From assembly GCF_024757985.1 (NCBI RefSeq), contig NZ_CP103289.1, positions 1,984,001-2,048,000 on the forward strand: a DNA stretch of 64,000 nucleotides, in the 5' to 3' direction. The notes under the pieces were generated by a model. The model saw only the letters and a list, made by a program, of their open reading frames with translations. It did no database searches and was not told the origin of the DNA. The position numbers and the translations under genes are program-made. Shown in pieces: positions 41,155 through 52,373 of the stretch. Positions within the stretch are counted from its first letter, which is position 1. Each line of letters begins with the position of its first letter. The stretch is from Cellulomonas sp. NS3 (GTDB taxonomy: Bacteria; Actinomycetota; Actinomycetes; Actinomycetales; Cellulomonadaceae).

Positions 41155-42660
41155 TCAGGCGACCGGGACGCTCGCCGTCGCCGGCTCGCCCGTCTCGAAG
41201 GGCGCCGTCCCGGCCAGGGCGGCACGCAGCGCGGCGCCGAGGCCCGCGTCGACGCTCGTCCAGTAGCCGATCGCGCGCTCGCGGATCTCCTCGCTCTTCA
41301 CCGCGCCGACGTGGCCGGTGATCGTCTCGAGGAACCGGGCACGTGCAGCGTCGTCGAACACCTCGCGGTAGAGCGTGCCGGCCTGCCCGAAGTCGTCGTC
41401 CTCGGGGTGCAGCGTCGCCGCAGAGCGCTGCAGCGCGCCGTCGGACTCCCAGCCGGGCGACTCGGCGGCGCGCGCCGGGTCCGCCGCGGCTCCGCCGACC
41501 GAGTTCGGCGCGTAGACCGGGACGCTCGGGGCGTTGAACGCGTACCGCGCGGCGCCGTCCTTCGAGTACGAGTACACCGGGGCGGCGTGCGGGGCGTTGA
41601 CCGGCAGCTGCGCGTGGTTCGTGCCGACGCGGTACCGGTGGGCGTCCGCGTAGGAGAAGATCCGCGCGAGCAGCATCTTGTCGGGGCTCGCCGCGATGCC
41701 GGGGACGAAGTTGCTCGGCGCGAACGTCGCCTGCTCGATCTGCGCGAAGTAGTTCTCGGGGTTGCGGTTCAGCTCGAGCTGGCCGACCTCGATGAGCGGG
41801 TAGTCCGCGTGCGGCCACACCTTCGTCAGGTCGAACGGGTTGAACCGGTACTCGGCGGCGTCGGCGTACGGCATGACCTGGACCGAGAGCGTCCACGACG
41901 GGAAGTCGCCGCCCTCGATGGCCTCGTACAGGTCGCGGATGTGGTGGTCCGCGTCCGAGCCGGCGAGCTGCGCGGCCTCGTCGGGCGTGAAGTTGCGGAT
42001 GCCCTGGTTCGTCTTGAAGTGGTACTTGACCCAGAACCGCTCGCCCGCGGCGTTGATCCACTGGTACGTGTGCGAGCCGAACCCGTCCATGTGCCGCCAC
42101 GACGCCGGGATCCCGCGGTCGCCCATGAGCCAGGTGACCTGGTGCGCCGACTCGGGCGAGAGCGACCAGAAGTCCCACTGCATGTCGTTGTCGCGCAGGT
42201 GGCTGCCCGGCAGGCGCTTCTGCGAGTGGATGAAGTCGGGGAACTTGATGCCGTCGCGGATGAAGAAGACGGGGGTGTTGTTGCCGACGAGGTCGTAGTT
42301 GCCCTCGGTCGTGTAGAACTTCAGCGCGAAGCCGCGGGGGTCGCGCCACGTGTCGGGGGAGCCCTGCTCGCCGGCGACCGTCGAGAAGCGCAGCAGCGTC
42401 TCGGTCGTGGCGCCCTTCTGGAACAGCGCGGCCCGCGTGTACGCGCTCACGTCGTGCGTCGTGGTGAACGTGCCGAAGGCTCCGCCGCCCTTGGCGTGCA
42501 CGATGCGCTCGGGGACCTTCTCGCGGTTGAACTGCGCGAGCTTCTCGACGAGGTAGTGGTCGTGGAGCGCGATGGGGCCGTCGGCGCCGACGGACTGCGA
42601 GTGCGCGTCCGACGCGACCGGCGCGCCGGCGTTCGTCGTGGTGTACGGGACCTGGGACAC
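41155..42660 (-). CDS. katA: Monofunctional heme catalase KatA
   Basis: Decomposes hydrogen peroxide; 501 aa, the size of small-subunit (clade 3) catalases. Active-site His in [14 protein letters not shown], distal Asn in [14 protein letters not shown], and heme-ligand Tyr in [14 protein letters not shown] are all present, as are [20 protein letters not shown] and [13 protein letters not shown]. Start GTG 42660 with AAAGGAA 6 nt upstream. It follows furA by 113 bases on the same strand, so peroxide should induce both by releasing FurA. It is catalase rather than the KatG found next to mycobacterial furA. Confidence 0.97.
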   Translation of the reverse strand: MSQVPYTTTNAGAPVASDAHSQSVGADGPIALHDHYLVEKLAQFNREKVPERIVHAKGGGAFGTFTTTHDVSAYTRAALFQKGATTETLLRFSTVAGEQGSPDTWRDPRGFALKFYTTEGNYDLVGNNTPVFFIRDGIKFPDFIHSQKRLPGSHLRDNDMQWDFWSLSPESAHQVTWLMGDRGIPASWRHMDGFGSHTYQWINAAGERFWVKYHFKTNQGIRNFTPDEAAQLAGSDADHHIRDLYEAIEGGDFPSWTLSVQVMPYADAAEYRFNPFDLTKVWPHADYPLIEVGQLELNRNPENYFAQIEQATFAPSNFVPGIAASPDKMLLARIFSYADAHRYRVGTNHAQLPVNAPHAAPVYSYSKDGAARYAFNAPSVPVYAPNSVGGAAADPARAAESPGWESDGALQRSAATLHPEDDDFGQAGTLYREVFDDAARARFLETITGHVGAVKSEEIRERAIGYWTSVDAGLGAALRAALAGTAPFETGEPATASVPVA

Positions 42661-42773
42661 GGTGGTTCCTTTCACGAGACCGGGCAGGGCCGGCCGGGGG
42701 TGTGCCGCGCGGCGGCGGAGCCGGCGGAGCTGGGGGAGGGTCGAGGGGCCGGGCGGGTGCCTCGGCGTGGGCG

Positions 42774-43193
42774 TCAGGTGGTTCCGGCGGCGCGGCAGTC
42801 GGGGCACAGGCCCCAGTACGTGACCTCGGCGCTCTCGATCGTGAACCCGGACGTGGAGCTGGGGACCAGGCAGGGGGCGTGGCCGACGGCGCAGTCCACG
42901 TCGTCGAGCGCGCCGCAGCCGCGGCACGCGACGTGGTGGTGGTTGTCGCCGACGCGACGCTCGTAGCGCGCGGGGTGGCCGGCGGGCTCGATGCGGCGGA
43001 GCAGGCCGGCGTCGGTGAGCGCGCGCAGCACGTCGTAGACCGCCTGGACGGAGACGGTGGGCAGCGTGCGACGGACCTCGCTCAGGACGGTGTCGGCGTC
43101 GGCGTGCGGGTGCGCGCCGACCACGTCGAACACGGCGAGCCGCGGCTCCGTGACGCGCAGGCCGCGCTCACGCAGGGCGGCGGAGAGGTCCAT
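42774..43193 (-). CDS. furA: Peroxide-sensing repressor FurA (Fur family)
   Basis: 139 aa from ATG 43193. Winged helix about 1-80 ([37 protein letters not shown]) and dimerisation/metal domain with HHH in [12 protein letters not shown] and two Cys pairs (CRGC near 97 and CPDC near the end) for structural zinc. ATG 43193 is 7 nt after a -10 box (CAACGT), matching leaderless furA mRNAs of mycobacteria; GTG 43202 is the alternative. Position upstream of katA and the FurA box indicate oxidative-stress control, not iron uptake. Confidence 0.93.
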   Translation of the reverse strand: MDLSAALRERGLRVTEPRLAVFDVVGAHPHADADTVLSEVRRTLPTVSVQAVYDVLRALTDAGLLRRIEPAGHPARYERRVGDNHHHVACRGCGALDDVDCAVGHAPCLVPSSTSGFTIESAEVTYWGLCPDCRAAGTT

Positions 43194-43200
43194 GACCAGC

Positions 43201-43230
43201 ACGTTGCCACCTTTTCTGGAATCGTTCAAG
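43201..43230 (-). promoter_or_regulatory. furA-katA promoter with FurA box
   Basis: On the minus strand TTGAAC (43229-43224), a 17-base spacer and CAACGT (43206-43201) form a promoter, and the furA ATG begins 7 nt later. The -35 and spacer read TTGAACGATTCCAGAAAAG, close to the FurA/CatR operators of mycobacteria and Streptomyces as I remember them (TTGA, then TTCCAGAAAAG). Repressor bound here would block RNA polymerase. Confidence 0.75.
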
Positions 43231-43319
43231 TAAGGTGGGGCTGCGCTCGAGCGTGGACGACCCCGGGGTGCCGCGCGGGGACCTCAGGGCGGACATTCCC
43301 GCAGATCCCGCGTCCGTGG

Positions 43320-43325
43320 TAGCCT
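43320..43325 (+). promoter_or_regulatory. Candidate -10 box TAGCCT for infC
   Basis: TAGCCT fits TANNNT in the 414-base gap between furA and infC. No -35 is clear. It would give a leader of about 276 nt. The gap has no convincing gene; it contains the furA promoter (43201-43230), this box and the leader hairpin. Confidence 0.4.
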
Positions 43326-43534
43326 TGACGACGACCAGCCGCGTCCTGCTGCCCGGAGACGGGCGACGGGGTGCGGTGTACAAGTGGAGCTGATCCCACC
43401 CGAGCGTCGACCGCTCGCGACCTGCACAGGGCGCGACGACAGAGGCCGGGTCCGGTCCGAGGGGTGCGTCGCGTTCCCGCGGCGCACGCCCGGTGTCGTG
43501 CCGCCCGTCGGCGCAGCACCTGCTCGGACTCGTG

Positions 43535-43565
43535 AGGCCCCCACCTGTACCCAGGACGGGGGCCT
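43535..43565 (+). promoter_or_regulatory. Attenuator-like hairpin in the infC leader
   Basis: AGGCCCCC (43535-43542) and GGGGGCCT (43558-43565) make an 8-bp stem with a 15-nt loop, followed by pyrimidine-rich TCCTCGTTCC. It ends 42 bases before the infC start. infC-rpmI-rplT leaders in other bacteria are controlled by attenuation with L20 or IF3 feedback; the position suggests a similar device here. Confidence 0.55.
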
Positions 43566-43607
43566 TCCTCGTTCCCGGGGTCCCACGACGAGTTCAAGGA
43601 GCACCAC

Positions 43608-44726
<1,119 letters not shown>

Positions 44727-44813
44727 CTTCCCCACGGGGATCCTCACCAGGACCCCCGCACGAACGAGTCGCGCGGCCCCGCGCGATGCGACCTCAAGGA
44801 GAGAGCGGCAGCC

Positions 44814-45008
44814 ATGCCGAAGAACAAGACGCACTCCGGTGCCAAGAAGCGCTTCCGGATCACCGGCAGCGGCAAGGTCATGCGCGAGCAGGCAGGCGGG
44901 CGCCACCTGCTCGAGCACAAGTCGAGCCGCCGTACGCGCCGCATCGCCGGTGACGTCGTCGTCTCCGCCGCTGACACCCCGAAGATCAAGAAGCTGCTCG
45001 GCAAGTGA
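44814..45008 (+). CDS. rpmI: 50S ribosomal protein L35
   Basis: 64 aa, full length and very basic. Family core [20 protein letters not shown], then [15 protein letters not shown] and KKLLGK at the end. AAGGAGAG stands before ATG 44814. Second gene of the infC-rpmI-rplT operon, 87 bases after infC. Confidence 0.98.
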   Translation: MPKNKTHSGAKKRFRITGSGKVMREQAGGRHLLEHKSSRRTRRIAGDVVVSAADTPKIKKLLGK

Positions 45009-45069
45009 GCCCGGGGGCGCGTGAGCGCCCCGGACTCACCTGTGAGCCCCGAAACGCAAGGAGCATCAC

Positions 45070-45456
45070 GTGGCACGCGTGAAGCGGGCGGTCAACGCCC
45101 AGAAGAAGCGCCGCACTACCCTCGAGCGCGCCAGCGGCTACCGCGGCCAGCGTTCGCGCCTGTACCGCAAGGCGAAGGAGCAGGTCACCCACTCCCTCGT
45201 CTACGCCTACCGCGACCGCAAGGCGCGCAAGGGCGACTTCCGCAAGCTGTGGATCCAGCGCATCAACGCGGCGGCTCGCGAGCAGGGCATGACGTACAAC
45301 CGCCTCATCCAGGGCCTCAAGCTCGCGGGTGTCGAGGTCGACCGTCGCGTCCTCGCCGAGCTCGCCGTCAGCGACGCCCCGGCGTTCGCGGCGCTCGTCC
45401 AGGTCGCGAAGGCGGCCCTCCCGGCCGACGTCAACGCCCCCGCCTCGGCGGCCTGA
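45070..45456 (+). CDS. rplT: 50S ribosomal protein L20
   Basis: 128 aa, full length. The N-terminal basic helix [20 protein letters not shown] inserts into 23S rRNA and is needed for 50S assembly; [21 protein letters not shown] and [13 protein letters not shown] are the usual globular-domain signatures. GTG 45070 has AAGGAG 6 nt upstream. In other bacteria L20 feeds back on this operon. A very strong terminator follows after 20 bases. Confidence 0.98.
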   Translation: MARVKRAVNAQKKRRTTLERASGYRGQRSRLYRKAKEQVTHSLVYAYRDRKARKGDFRKLWIQRINAAAREQGMTYNRLIQGLKLAGVEVDRRVLAELAVSDAPAFAALVQVAKAALPADVNAPASAA

Positions 45457-45476
45457 CGCCCGTTCGCACACGCACG

Positions 45477-45509
45477 ACGCCCCCGTGGTCCACGTGACCA
45501 CGGGGGCGT
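45477..45509 (+). terminator. Terminator after rplT
   Basis: ACGCCCCCGTGGT (45477-45489) pairs perfectly with 45497-45509 over 13 bp around a 7-nt loop; flanking CACG/CGTG pairing can lengthen the stem. It ends the infC-rpmI-rplT operon. Confidence 0.85.
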
Positions 45510-45650
45510 CGTCGTGCGTGGGCCCGAGGTCGCCGGCCGCGACAGCGGACCGTGCCCGCCTGACCCGGCCCGCGGGACCCGGACCGCGCGAGCCCGCCGA
45601 CGAGACCCCGCACGCCCGAGCCGCACCCGGCGGCGCGAGAGGATGACGCC

Positions 45651-46556
45651 ATGAGCGCCACGAGCCCCGACCCCGCCGCGCCCGGCCGCGGGCGCCCGCT
45701 GCTCGACAACCCCCGCGCGGACCGCGTCAAGGCCGTCCGCGCGCTCGCCGGGCGGTCCGCGCGCGTGCGTCACGGGCAGTTCCTCGTCGAGGGTCCCCAG
45801 TCCGTGCGGGAGCTCGTGCGCGAGGAGGCACCCCGGGTGCGGGACCTCTACCTGACCGAGGCCGCGGCGGACCGGTACGACGAGATCGTGGCGGCCGCCC
45901 GTGCCGCGGGAGTGCGGACGCACCTCGCGACGCCCGCGGTGCTCGACGCGATGAGCCCGGACGCCCAGCACGTGCTGGCCGTCGCGGAGCCCCACGACGT
46001 GGCGCTCGCCGAGGTCCTGGCCGGCTCGCCGCGGCTCGTCGCCGTCCTGTCGCGCGTGCGGGACCCGGGGAACGCGGGCGCCGTCGTCCGCGCCGCCGAC
46101 GCCGCGGGCGCCGACGCGGTCGTGCTCACGGCCGAGAGCGTCGACGTGCACAACCCGAAGGTGGTCCGCTCGACCGCGGGCTCGCTGTTCCACCTGCCCG
46201 TCGTCACGGGGGTGACCCTGGCCGACGCCGTCGCGGCGCTGCGCCGGGGCGGGCTCGCCGTCCTCGCGGCGGACGGGGCGGGGGAGCACGACCTCGACGA
46301 CCTGCTCGACGTCGCGGGGCGCGGCGGCTCGACCGGCGCAGCGGGCGGCACCCGGACGCCCGGCACCGGTGCGGCGCCCGACCTGGCACTCCCGACCGCG
46401 TGGGTCTTCGGCAACGAGGCGTGGGGCCTCCCGGACGCGGACCGGGCGCTGGCCGACGCGGTCGTACGGGTCCCGATCCGCGGGCGTGCCGAGTCGCTCA
46501 ACCTCGCGACCGCCGCCACGGTGTGCCTGTACGCGAGCTCGCGCGCACAGCGCTGA
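45651..46556 (+). CDS. TrmH/SpoU-family RNA 2'-O-methyltransferase
   Basis: SPOUT-fold methyltransferase modifying rRNA or tRNA ribose; 301 aa. An N-terminal substrate-binding domain (RHGQFLVEGPQSVRELV) precedes the three knot motifs: RDPGNAGAVVRAADAAGADA, then WVFGNEAWGLP, then VRVPIRGRAESLNLATAATV. The loop between motifs 1 and 2 carries a Gly/Thr-rich insert of about 25 residues (near 222-245). In actinobacteria this gene regularly follows rplT. ATG 45651 has GAGAGGA upstream. The exact nucleotide target is unknown. Confidence 0.93.
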   Translation: MSATSPDPAAPGRGRPLLDNPRADRVKAVRALAGRSARVRHGQFLVEGPQSVRELVREEAPRVRDLYLTEAAADRYDEIVAAARAAGVRTHLATPAVLDAMSPDAQHVLAVAEPHDVALAEVLAGSPRLVAVLSRVRDPGNAGAVVRAADAAGADAVVLTAESVDVHNPKVVRSTAGSLFHLPVVTGVTLADAVAALRRGGLAVLAADGAGEHDLDDLLDVAGRGGSTGAAGGTRTPGTGAAPDLALPTAWVFGNEAWGLPDADRALADAVVRVPIRGRAESLNLATAATVCLYASSRAQR

Positions 46557-46642
46557 CGGGACGGCCGGCTCCGCGCGCGGACCCGGAGGGCCGGCGCGGA
46601 CCGCGGTGCCGGGCGCACGTGTGCTCCTGAGACCCTGGTGCG

Positions 46643-47266
46643 GTGCGCCTCTTCGCCGCCGTGCGGCCCCCCGCTGACGTGCTCGACCACCTCGACCTCG
46701 CGCTGCGCGTCGTACGCGCGGGCGCCGTGGCCGACGACCGGACGTCCCCCGTGCGCTGGACCGCGGAGGAGAACCGTCACCTGACGGTCGCGTTCTACGG
46801 CGAGGTCCCCGCCGGGGTGTCCGAGGACCTGGCGCGCGGCCTCGCGCGCGTCGCGGACGAGGCGGAGCCGTTCGAGCTGCGGCTGCGTGGGGCCGGGGTG
46901 TTCTCGCACCGCACGCTGTGGGTCGGGGCGAGCGGCGAGGTCGAGGCGATGAACCGGCTGAGCGCCCGGTCGGCCGAGGCGGGCGCGGAGGCGGGGACCC
47001 GTCCCGACGAGCGTGTCCGTTCGCGCCCCCACCTCACGGTCGGTCGGGTCAGCCCGTCGGCCCGGCCCACGCGACGCTCGCGACGCCGGCCCGACGACGA
47101 GCCGCCGAGCGCGCCGGTCGACGCGCTCGTGCGCGCGCTCGCCGTGTACGAGGGCCCCGTGTGGACGGTCGAGGAGCTGCTGCTCGTCGAGTCGGAGCCG
47201 GGTGCGGGGCGGGGCGGCGGTCCGCTGTACACGCCGGTGGACTCGTGGCGGCTCGGCGGCGCGTGA
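46643..47266 (+). CDS. thpR: RNA 2',3'-cyclic phosphodiesterase ThpR (2'-5' RNA ligase family)
   Basis: 2H phosphoesterase, 207 aa, that opens 2',3'-cyclic phosphates on RNA. Both catalytic HxTx motifs are present: HLTVAF near residue 46 and HLTVGR near residue 132. MRLFAAVRPP at the start is the family opening. A charged Arg/Pro loop (about 138-155) follows the second motif. GTG 46643 lies 6 nt after GACCCT (46631-46636), a weak leaderless-type -10. Confidence 0.92.
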   Translation: MRLFAAVRPPADVLDHLDLALRVVRAGAVADDRTSPVRWTAEENRHLTVAFYGEVPAGVSEDLARGLARVADEAEPFELRLRGAGVFSHRTLWVGASGEVEAMNRLSARSAEAGAEAGTRPDERVRSRPHLTVGRVSPSARPTRRSRRRPDDEPPSAPVDALVRALAVYEGPVWTVEELLLVESEPGAGRGGGPLYTPVDSWRLGGA

Positions 47267-47307
47267 GGAGCTCGTCGTCCCGCTGCACGACCGGGCCCTG
47301 TGGCAGC

Positions 47308-47394
47308 ATGGTGCCCATGCCAGTCTCGCGACGTGACGCGCCGGTGACCCGTGGTCGCCGATTTCCCGGGCCCGTTCCCGGGCCGCGCCGCTGA
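47308..47394 (+). other. Possible 28-codon open frame before pheS
   Basis: ATG 47308 (second ATG 47317) opens a short frame ending at TGA 47394 and coding an Arg/Pro/Val-rich peptide with one Phe near its end. Two TTCCCGGGCC repeats lie in its last third. pheST is attenuated through a Phe-rich leader peptide in enterobacteria, but this frame is not Phe-rich. I list it only as the sole small frame in the 278-base gap. Confidence 0.2.
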
Positions 47395-48602
<1,208 letters not shown>

Positions 48603-48603
<1 letters not shown>

Positions 48604-51161
48604 TGCCGCGCATCCCGCTGACGTGGCTCGCCGAGCACGTCGACCTCCCGGCCGGCACGACGGCCGAGCAGCTCGCCGCGGACCTCGTCCGCGTCGGCCT
48701 CGAGGAGGAGGCGATCCACCCCGCCGCCGTCACGGGGCCGCTCGTGGTCGGTGAGGTCGTCGAGCGCACCCCGGAGCCGCAGAAGAACGGCAAGACGATC
48801 AACTGGTGCCGTGTCGACGTCGGCGCGCACAACGAGGAGGACGGCTCGCCGCGCGGGATCGTGTGCGGGGCGCACAACTTCGACGTGGGCGACCGCGTCG
48901 TCGTCGCGCTGCCCGGCGCGGTGCTGCCCGGGCCGTTCCCGATCGCCGCGCGCAAGACGTACGGGCACGTGTCCGACGGCATGATCTGCTCGGCGCGCGA
49001 GCTCGGGCTCGGCGAGGACCACGACGGCATCATCGTGATCTCGCGGCTCGGGCTCGACGCCGAGCCGGGGACCGACGCGCGCGAGCTCCTGGGGCTCGGC
49101 GAGGAGGTCCTCGAGATCAACGTGACGCCGGACCGCGGCTACTGCTTCTCGATGCGCGGCGTGGCCCGCGAGTACTCCCACGCGACCGGCGCGACGTTCC
49201 GTGACCCGGGGGTGCCCGTGCCGGACGCGCCCGCGGGCGGGGGCTTCGCCGTCGAGCTCGACGACGACGCGCCGATCGACGGTGTGTCGGGCGCGGACCG
49301 GTTCGTCGCGCAGGTCGTGCGCGGGGTCGCCGCGTCGGACCCGTCGCCTGCGTGGATGCAGCGCCGGCTGACCCAGGCCGGGATGCGGCCGCTCTCGCTC
49401 GCGGTCGACGTGACGAACTACGTGATGCTGGACCTCGGCCAGCCGCTGCACGCCTACGACCTCGCGCAGCTCACGGCGCCCGTCGTGGTGCGGCGGGCCC
49501 GCGAGGGTGAGCGGCTGCGCACCCTCGACGGCCAGGACCGCGTGCTGTCCACCGAGGACCTGCTCGTCACGGACAGCCCGGCGGGTGCGCGCGCGAGCCA
49601 CATCCTGGGCCTGGCCGGCGTGATGGGCGGTGCGGAGTCCGAGGTCGGCGAGTCGACGACCGACCTGCTCGTCGAGGCGGCGCACTTCGACGCGATCAGC
49701 GTCGCTCGCACGGCACGGCGCCACAAGCTCCCGAGCGAGGCGGCCAAGCGCTTCGAGCGCGGCGTCGACCCCCGGCTCGCGCGCGTCGCGGTCGCCCGGG
49801 TCGTCGAGCTGCTCGTCGAGCACGGCGGCGGGACGCCCGACGCCGAGCTCACCGACGTGGACCGCACGAGCGAGCCGCCGGTCGTCGAGCTCGCCCTCGA
49901 CCTGCCGTCGCGGCTCGTCGGCGTCGCGTACACCCCCGAGCAGGTGCGGGAGACGCTCACCGAGATCGGCTGCGAGGTCACCGACGCCGACGCGCCGGGC
50001 CGCGTGCGCGTGCGGGTGCCGAGCTGGCGCCCGGACCTGGCCGTGCCGGTCGACCTGGTCGAGGAGGTCGCGCGCCTGCGCGGGTACTCCGAGATCCCGT
50101 CCGTGCTGCCCGTCGCACCCGTCGGGCGAGGGCTGACCGACGGTCAGCGCGCTCGCCGGGCGGTCGCGGGCGCCCTCGTCGGGGCGGGCTGGGTCGAGAC
50201 GCTGAGCTACCCGTTCGTCGCCCCCGAGCAGCACGACGTGCTCGGCCTCCCGGCGGACGACGACCGGCGCCGCGCGGTCCGGCTCGTCAACCCGCTCGAC
50301 GACTCGCAGCCCGAGATGCGCACGAGCCTGCTCGCGACGCTGCTCGACACGGCGCGCCGCAACGTGAGCCGCGGGACGACCGACCTCGCGGTCTTCGAGA
50401 TCGGGCTCGTGACCCGCCCGGCCGCCGGTGCGCAGCCGGCACCGCGCCTGCCGGGCGGGGTTCGGCCGTCCGACGCGGACCTCACGGCGCTCCGGGCCGC
50501 GGTCCCGGCGCAGCCGCGGCGTCTCGCCGGGGTCCTGACCGGGCAGCGCGACCCCGCCGGCTGGTGGGGTCCGGGCCGGCGTGCGGACCACTCCGACGCG
50601 GTCGCGGGCGCCCTGCTGGTCGCGCGCACGCTCGGGGTCGAGCTCGTGGTGCGCCAGGACGGGGACCACGCGCCGTGGCACCCGGGCCGGTGCGCGCGCC
50701 TCGAGACGGCGGACGGGACGCTGGCCGGGCACGCGGGCGAGCTGCACCCGAAGGTCGTCGCGGCGCTCGGGCTCCCGTCGCGGGCCGCGGCGTTCGAGGT
50801 CGACCTCGACGTGCTGCTCGCGGCGGCGCCGACCGAGCCCGTCCAGGTCGTCGAGGTCTCGACGTTCCCGGTCGCGAAGGAGGACGTCGCGCTCGTGGTC
50901 GACGCCGAGGTGCCCGCGGGCGACGTGCAGGCGGCGGTCCGGGCCGGTGCGGTGTCGAGCCCGGCGGGCGACGTCCTCGAGGAGCTGCGGCTGTTCGACG
51001 TGTACACCGGGCCGCAGGTCGGGGACGGCAAGAAGTCGCTCGCGTTCTCGCTGCGTCTGCGCGCGGCTGACCGCACCCTGACCGCGGACGAGACGGCCGC
51101 GGTGCGCGAGGCGGTCGTCGCCGAGGTGGACCGGCAGTTCGGGGCACGGCTCCGCGCCTGA
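48603..51161 (+). CDS. pheT: Phenylalanine-tRNA ligase beta subunit
   Basis: Structural and editing subunit, 852 aa. Domains in order: an N-terminal OB-like tRNA-binding domain about 40-150 (NGKTINWCRVDVG, GIVCGAHNFDVGDRVVVALP); the B3/B4 editing region with DVTNYVMLDLGQPLHAYDL; the B5 domain (LVGVAYTPEQVRETLTEIGC, VPSWRPDLAVPVDLVEEVAR); the catalytic-like domain; and a C-terminal FDX-ACB domain (VSTFPVAKEDVALVVDAEV to the end). All are intact. A hairpin terminator follows 18 bases after the stop. Confidence 0.98.
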
Positions 51162-51178
51162 CCCGTCGAGCGCGCACC

Positions 51179-51214
51179 AGGGCGCCCGTCCCCCTCCCGG
51201 GGGGCGGGCGCCCT
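51179..51214 (+). terminator. Terminator after pheT
   Basis: AGGGCGCCCG (51179-51188) pairs perfectly with 51205-51214, and the CCCC/GGGG just inside extends the stem. No T-run follows. Confidence 0.8.
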
Positions 51215-51354
51215 CGTCGTCCGCCGTCGAGCGGGTCACGGGCCGGCGCTCGCGGGAGGAGACGACCACCCGCCGACAGCCCTGCGGCCGGCGTGCCCGG
51301 GGAGGTGTGCGCCGACACGCCACGGCGACGCGCCCGTGACGGCGCGCGGAACGC

Positions 51355-51383
51355 TTCCGGCGCGGGGCGTGTCCGAATAGGGT
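51355..51383 (+). promoter_or_regulatory. Promoter of the thi operon, TTCCGG-N17-TAGGGT
   Basis: TTCCGG (51355-51360) and TAGGGT (51378-51383) with a 17-base spacer lie just before the TPP riboswitch. Transcription would start near 51390, at the 5' edge of the aptamer. Confidence 0.5.
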
Positions 51384-51392
51384 GATCCGCGA

Positions 51393-51491
51393 ATGACACG
51401 GGGTGCTCGCGTACCGGCTGCGACCGGTGCGGGCGAGCTGAGATCACACCCGTCGAACCTGATCTAGTTCGTACTAGCGAAGGGATGTCAT
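51393..51491 (+). promoter_or_regulatory. TPP riboswitch (THI element) controlling thiM-thiE-thiD
   Basis: The conserved THI-box parts are in order: GGGGTGC (51400-51406), GCTGAGATCACACCC (near 51437-51451), GAACCTGATCT (51455-51465) and GCGAAGGGA (51477-51485). P1 is closed by ATGACA (51393-51398) with TGTCAT (51486-51491). The 3' part supplies the ribosome-binding AGGGA (51481-51485), 9 nt before the thiM ATG at 51495. Binding of thiamin pyrophosphate should therefore hide the ribosome site and stop translation. No separate terminator hairpin is seen. Confidence 0.95.
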
Positions 51492-51494
51492 GAG

Positions 51495-52373
51495 ATGACT
51501 CATGCGCCTGAGAACGACCCGGCCGGCTCGGCCACGGAGCGTGACGCGCTCCTCGGCGCGGTGCACGAGGCTGCCGAGCAGGTCCGGCACCGCACGCCGC
51601 TCGTGCAGTGCCTCACGAACGAGGTGACCGTCAACCTGGTCGCGAACGTGCTGCTCGCCGCGGGCGCGTCCCCGGCGATGGTCGCGACGCCGGGCGAGGC
51701 GGAGGAGCTCGCGCACGTCGCGGACGCGGTGCTCGTGAACCTCGGGACGATGGGTGCGGACCACCGCGTGTCGATCCGCTCGACGGTCGCCGCGGCGCAG
51801 GGTGCCCGCACGCCGTGGGTCCTCGACCCCGTCGCGGTCGGGGTGCTCTCGCTCCGGACGCGGCTCGCGGCGGAGATCCTCGTGCACACTCCGGCGGTGG
51901 TCCGGGGCAACGCGAGCGAGATCCGGGCGCTCGCCGGGCTCTCCTCCGCGGGGCGCGGGGTCGACGCGCGCGACGACGTCGACGACGCGCTCACCGCCGC
52001 CGTGGCGGTCGCCGGGCGCACGGGGGCGGTCGTGGCGGTCTCGGGCGCGACGGACCTCGTGACCGACGGCGTGACGGTCGTGCGGATCACCGGCGGCGAC
52101 CCGCTCCTGACGCTGGTGACCGGGGGAGGGTGCGCGCTCGGCGGGCTCGTCGCCGCGACGAGCGCCGTCGCGAGCCCGCTCGTCGCGGCGGTCACGGCCA
52201 GCGCCTGGTTCAACGAGGCCGCGACCGACGCCGCCCTCGTGGCGCGCGGGCCCGGGTCGTTCGCCGCGGCGTTCGTCGATGCCGTGTACGCCCTGACCGC
52301 GGACAGGCTGGTCGAGCGTGCGGCCGCAGGTCTGCACGTCGGCGCGCTGACGGCCGCGGGGCCCCGCGCATGA
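51495..52373 (+). CDS. thiM: Hydroxyethylthiazole kinase ThiM
   Basis: Phosphorylates 4-methyl-5-hydroxyethylthiazole in thiamin salvage. 292 aa from ATG 51495. Ribokinase-like fold with PLVQCLTNEVTVNLVANVLLAAGASPAM at the substrate site, VLDPVAVGVL, VVRGNASEIRALAG, and VTGGGCALGGLVAATSAV, where the family has the catalytic GxGC segment (Cys kept). The first 34 residues before the core are extra. Two tiny frames (ATG-TCA-TGA and ATG-AGA-TGA, 51485-51498) precede it, and the second overlaps its start. It overlaps thiE as ATGA. Confidence 0.95.
   Translation: MTHAPENDPAGSATERDALLGAVHEAAEQVRHRTPLVQCLTNEVTVNLVANVLLAAGASPAMVATPGEAEELAHVADAVLVNLGTMGADHRVSIRSTVAAAQGARTPWVLDPVAVGVLSLRTRLAAEILVHTPAVVRGNASEIRALAGLSSAGRGVDARDDVDDALTAAVAVAGRTGAVVAVSGATDLVTDGVTVVRITGGDPLLTLVTGGGCALGGLVAATSAVASPLVAAVTASAWFNEAATDAALVARGPGSFAAAFVDAVYALTADRLVERAAAGLHVGALTAAGPRA

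Noticed and set aside
40571-42349. Long minus-strand frame over katA in another phase
   Set aside because: Contains fragments without any motif, while the overlapping frame encodes a full catalase with all active-site residues.
42661-42773. A separate promoter for katA in the furA-katA gap
   Set aside because: Only AAAGGAA (ribosome site) is recognisable; no -10 of the usual kind, so co-transcription with furA is simpler.
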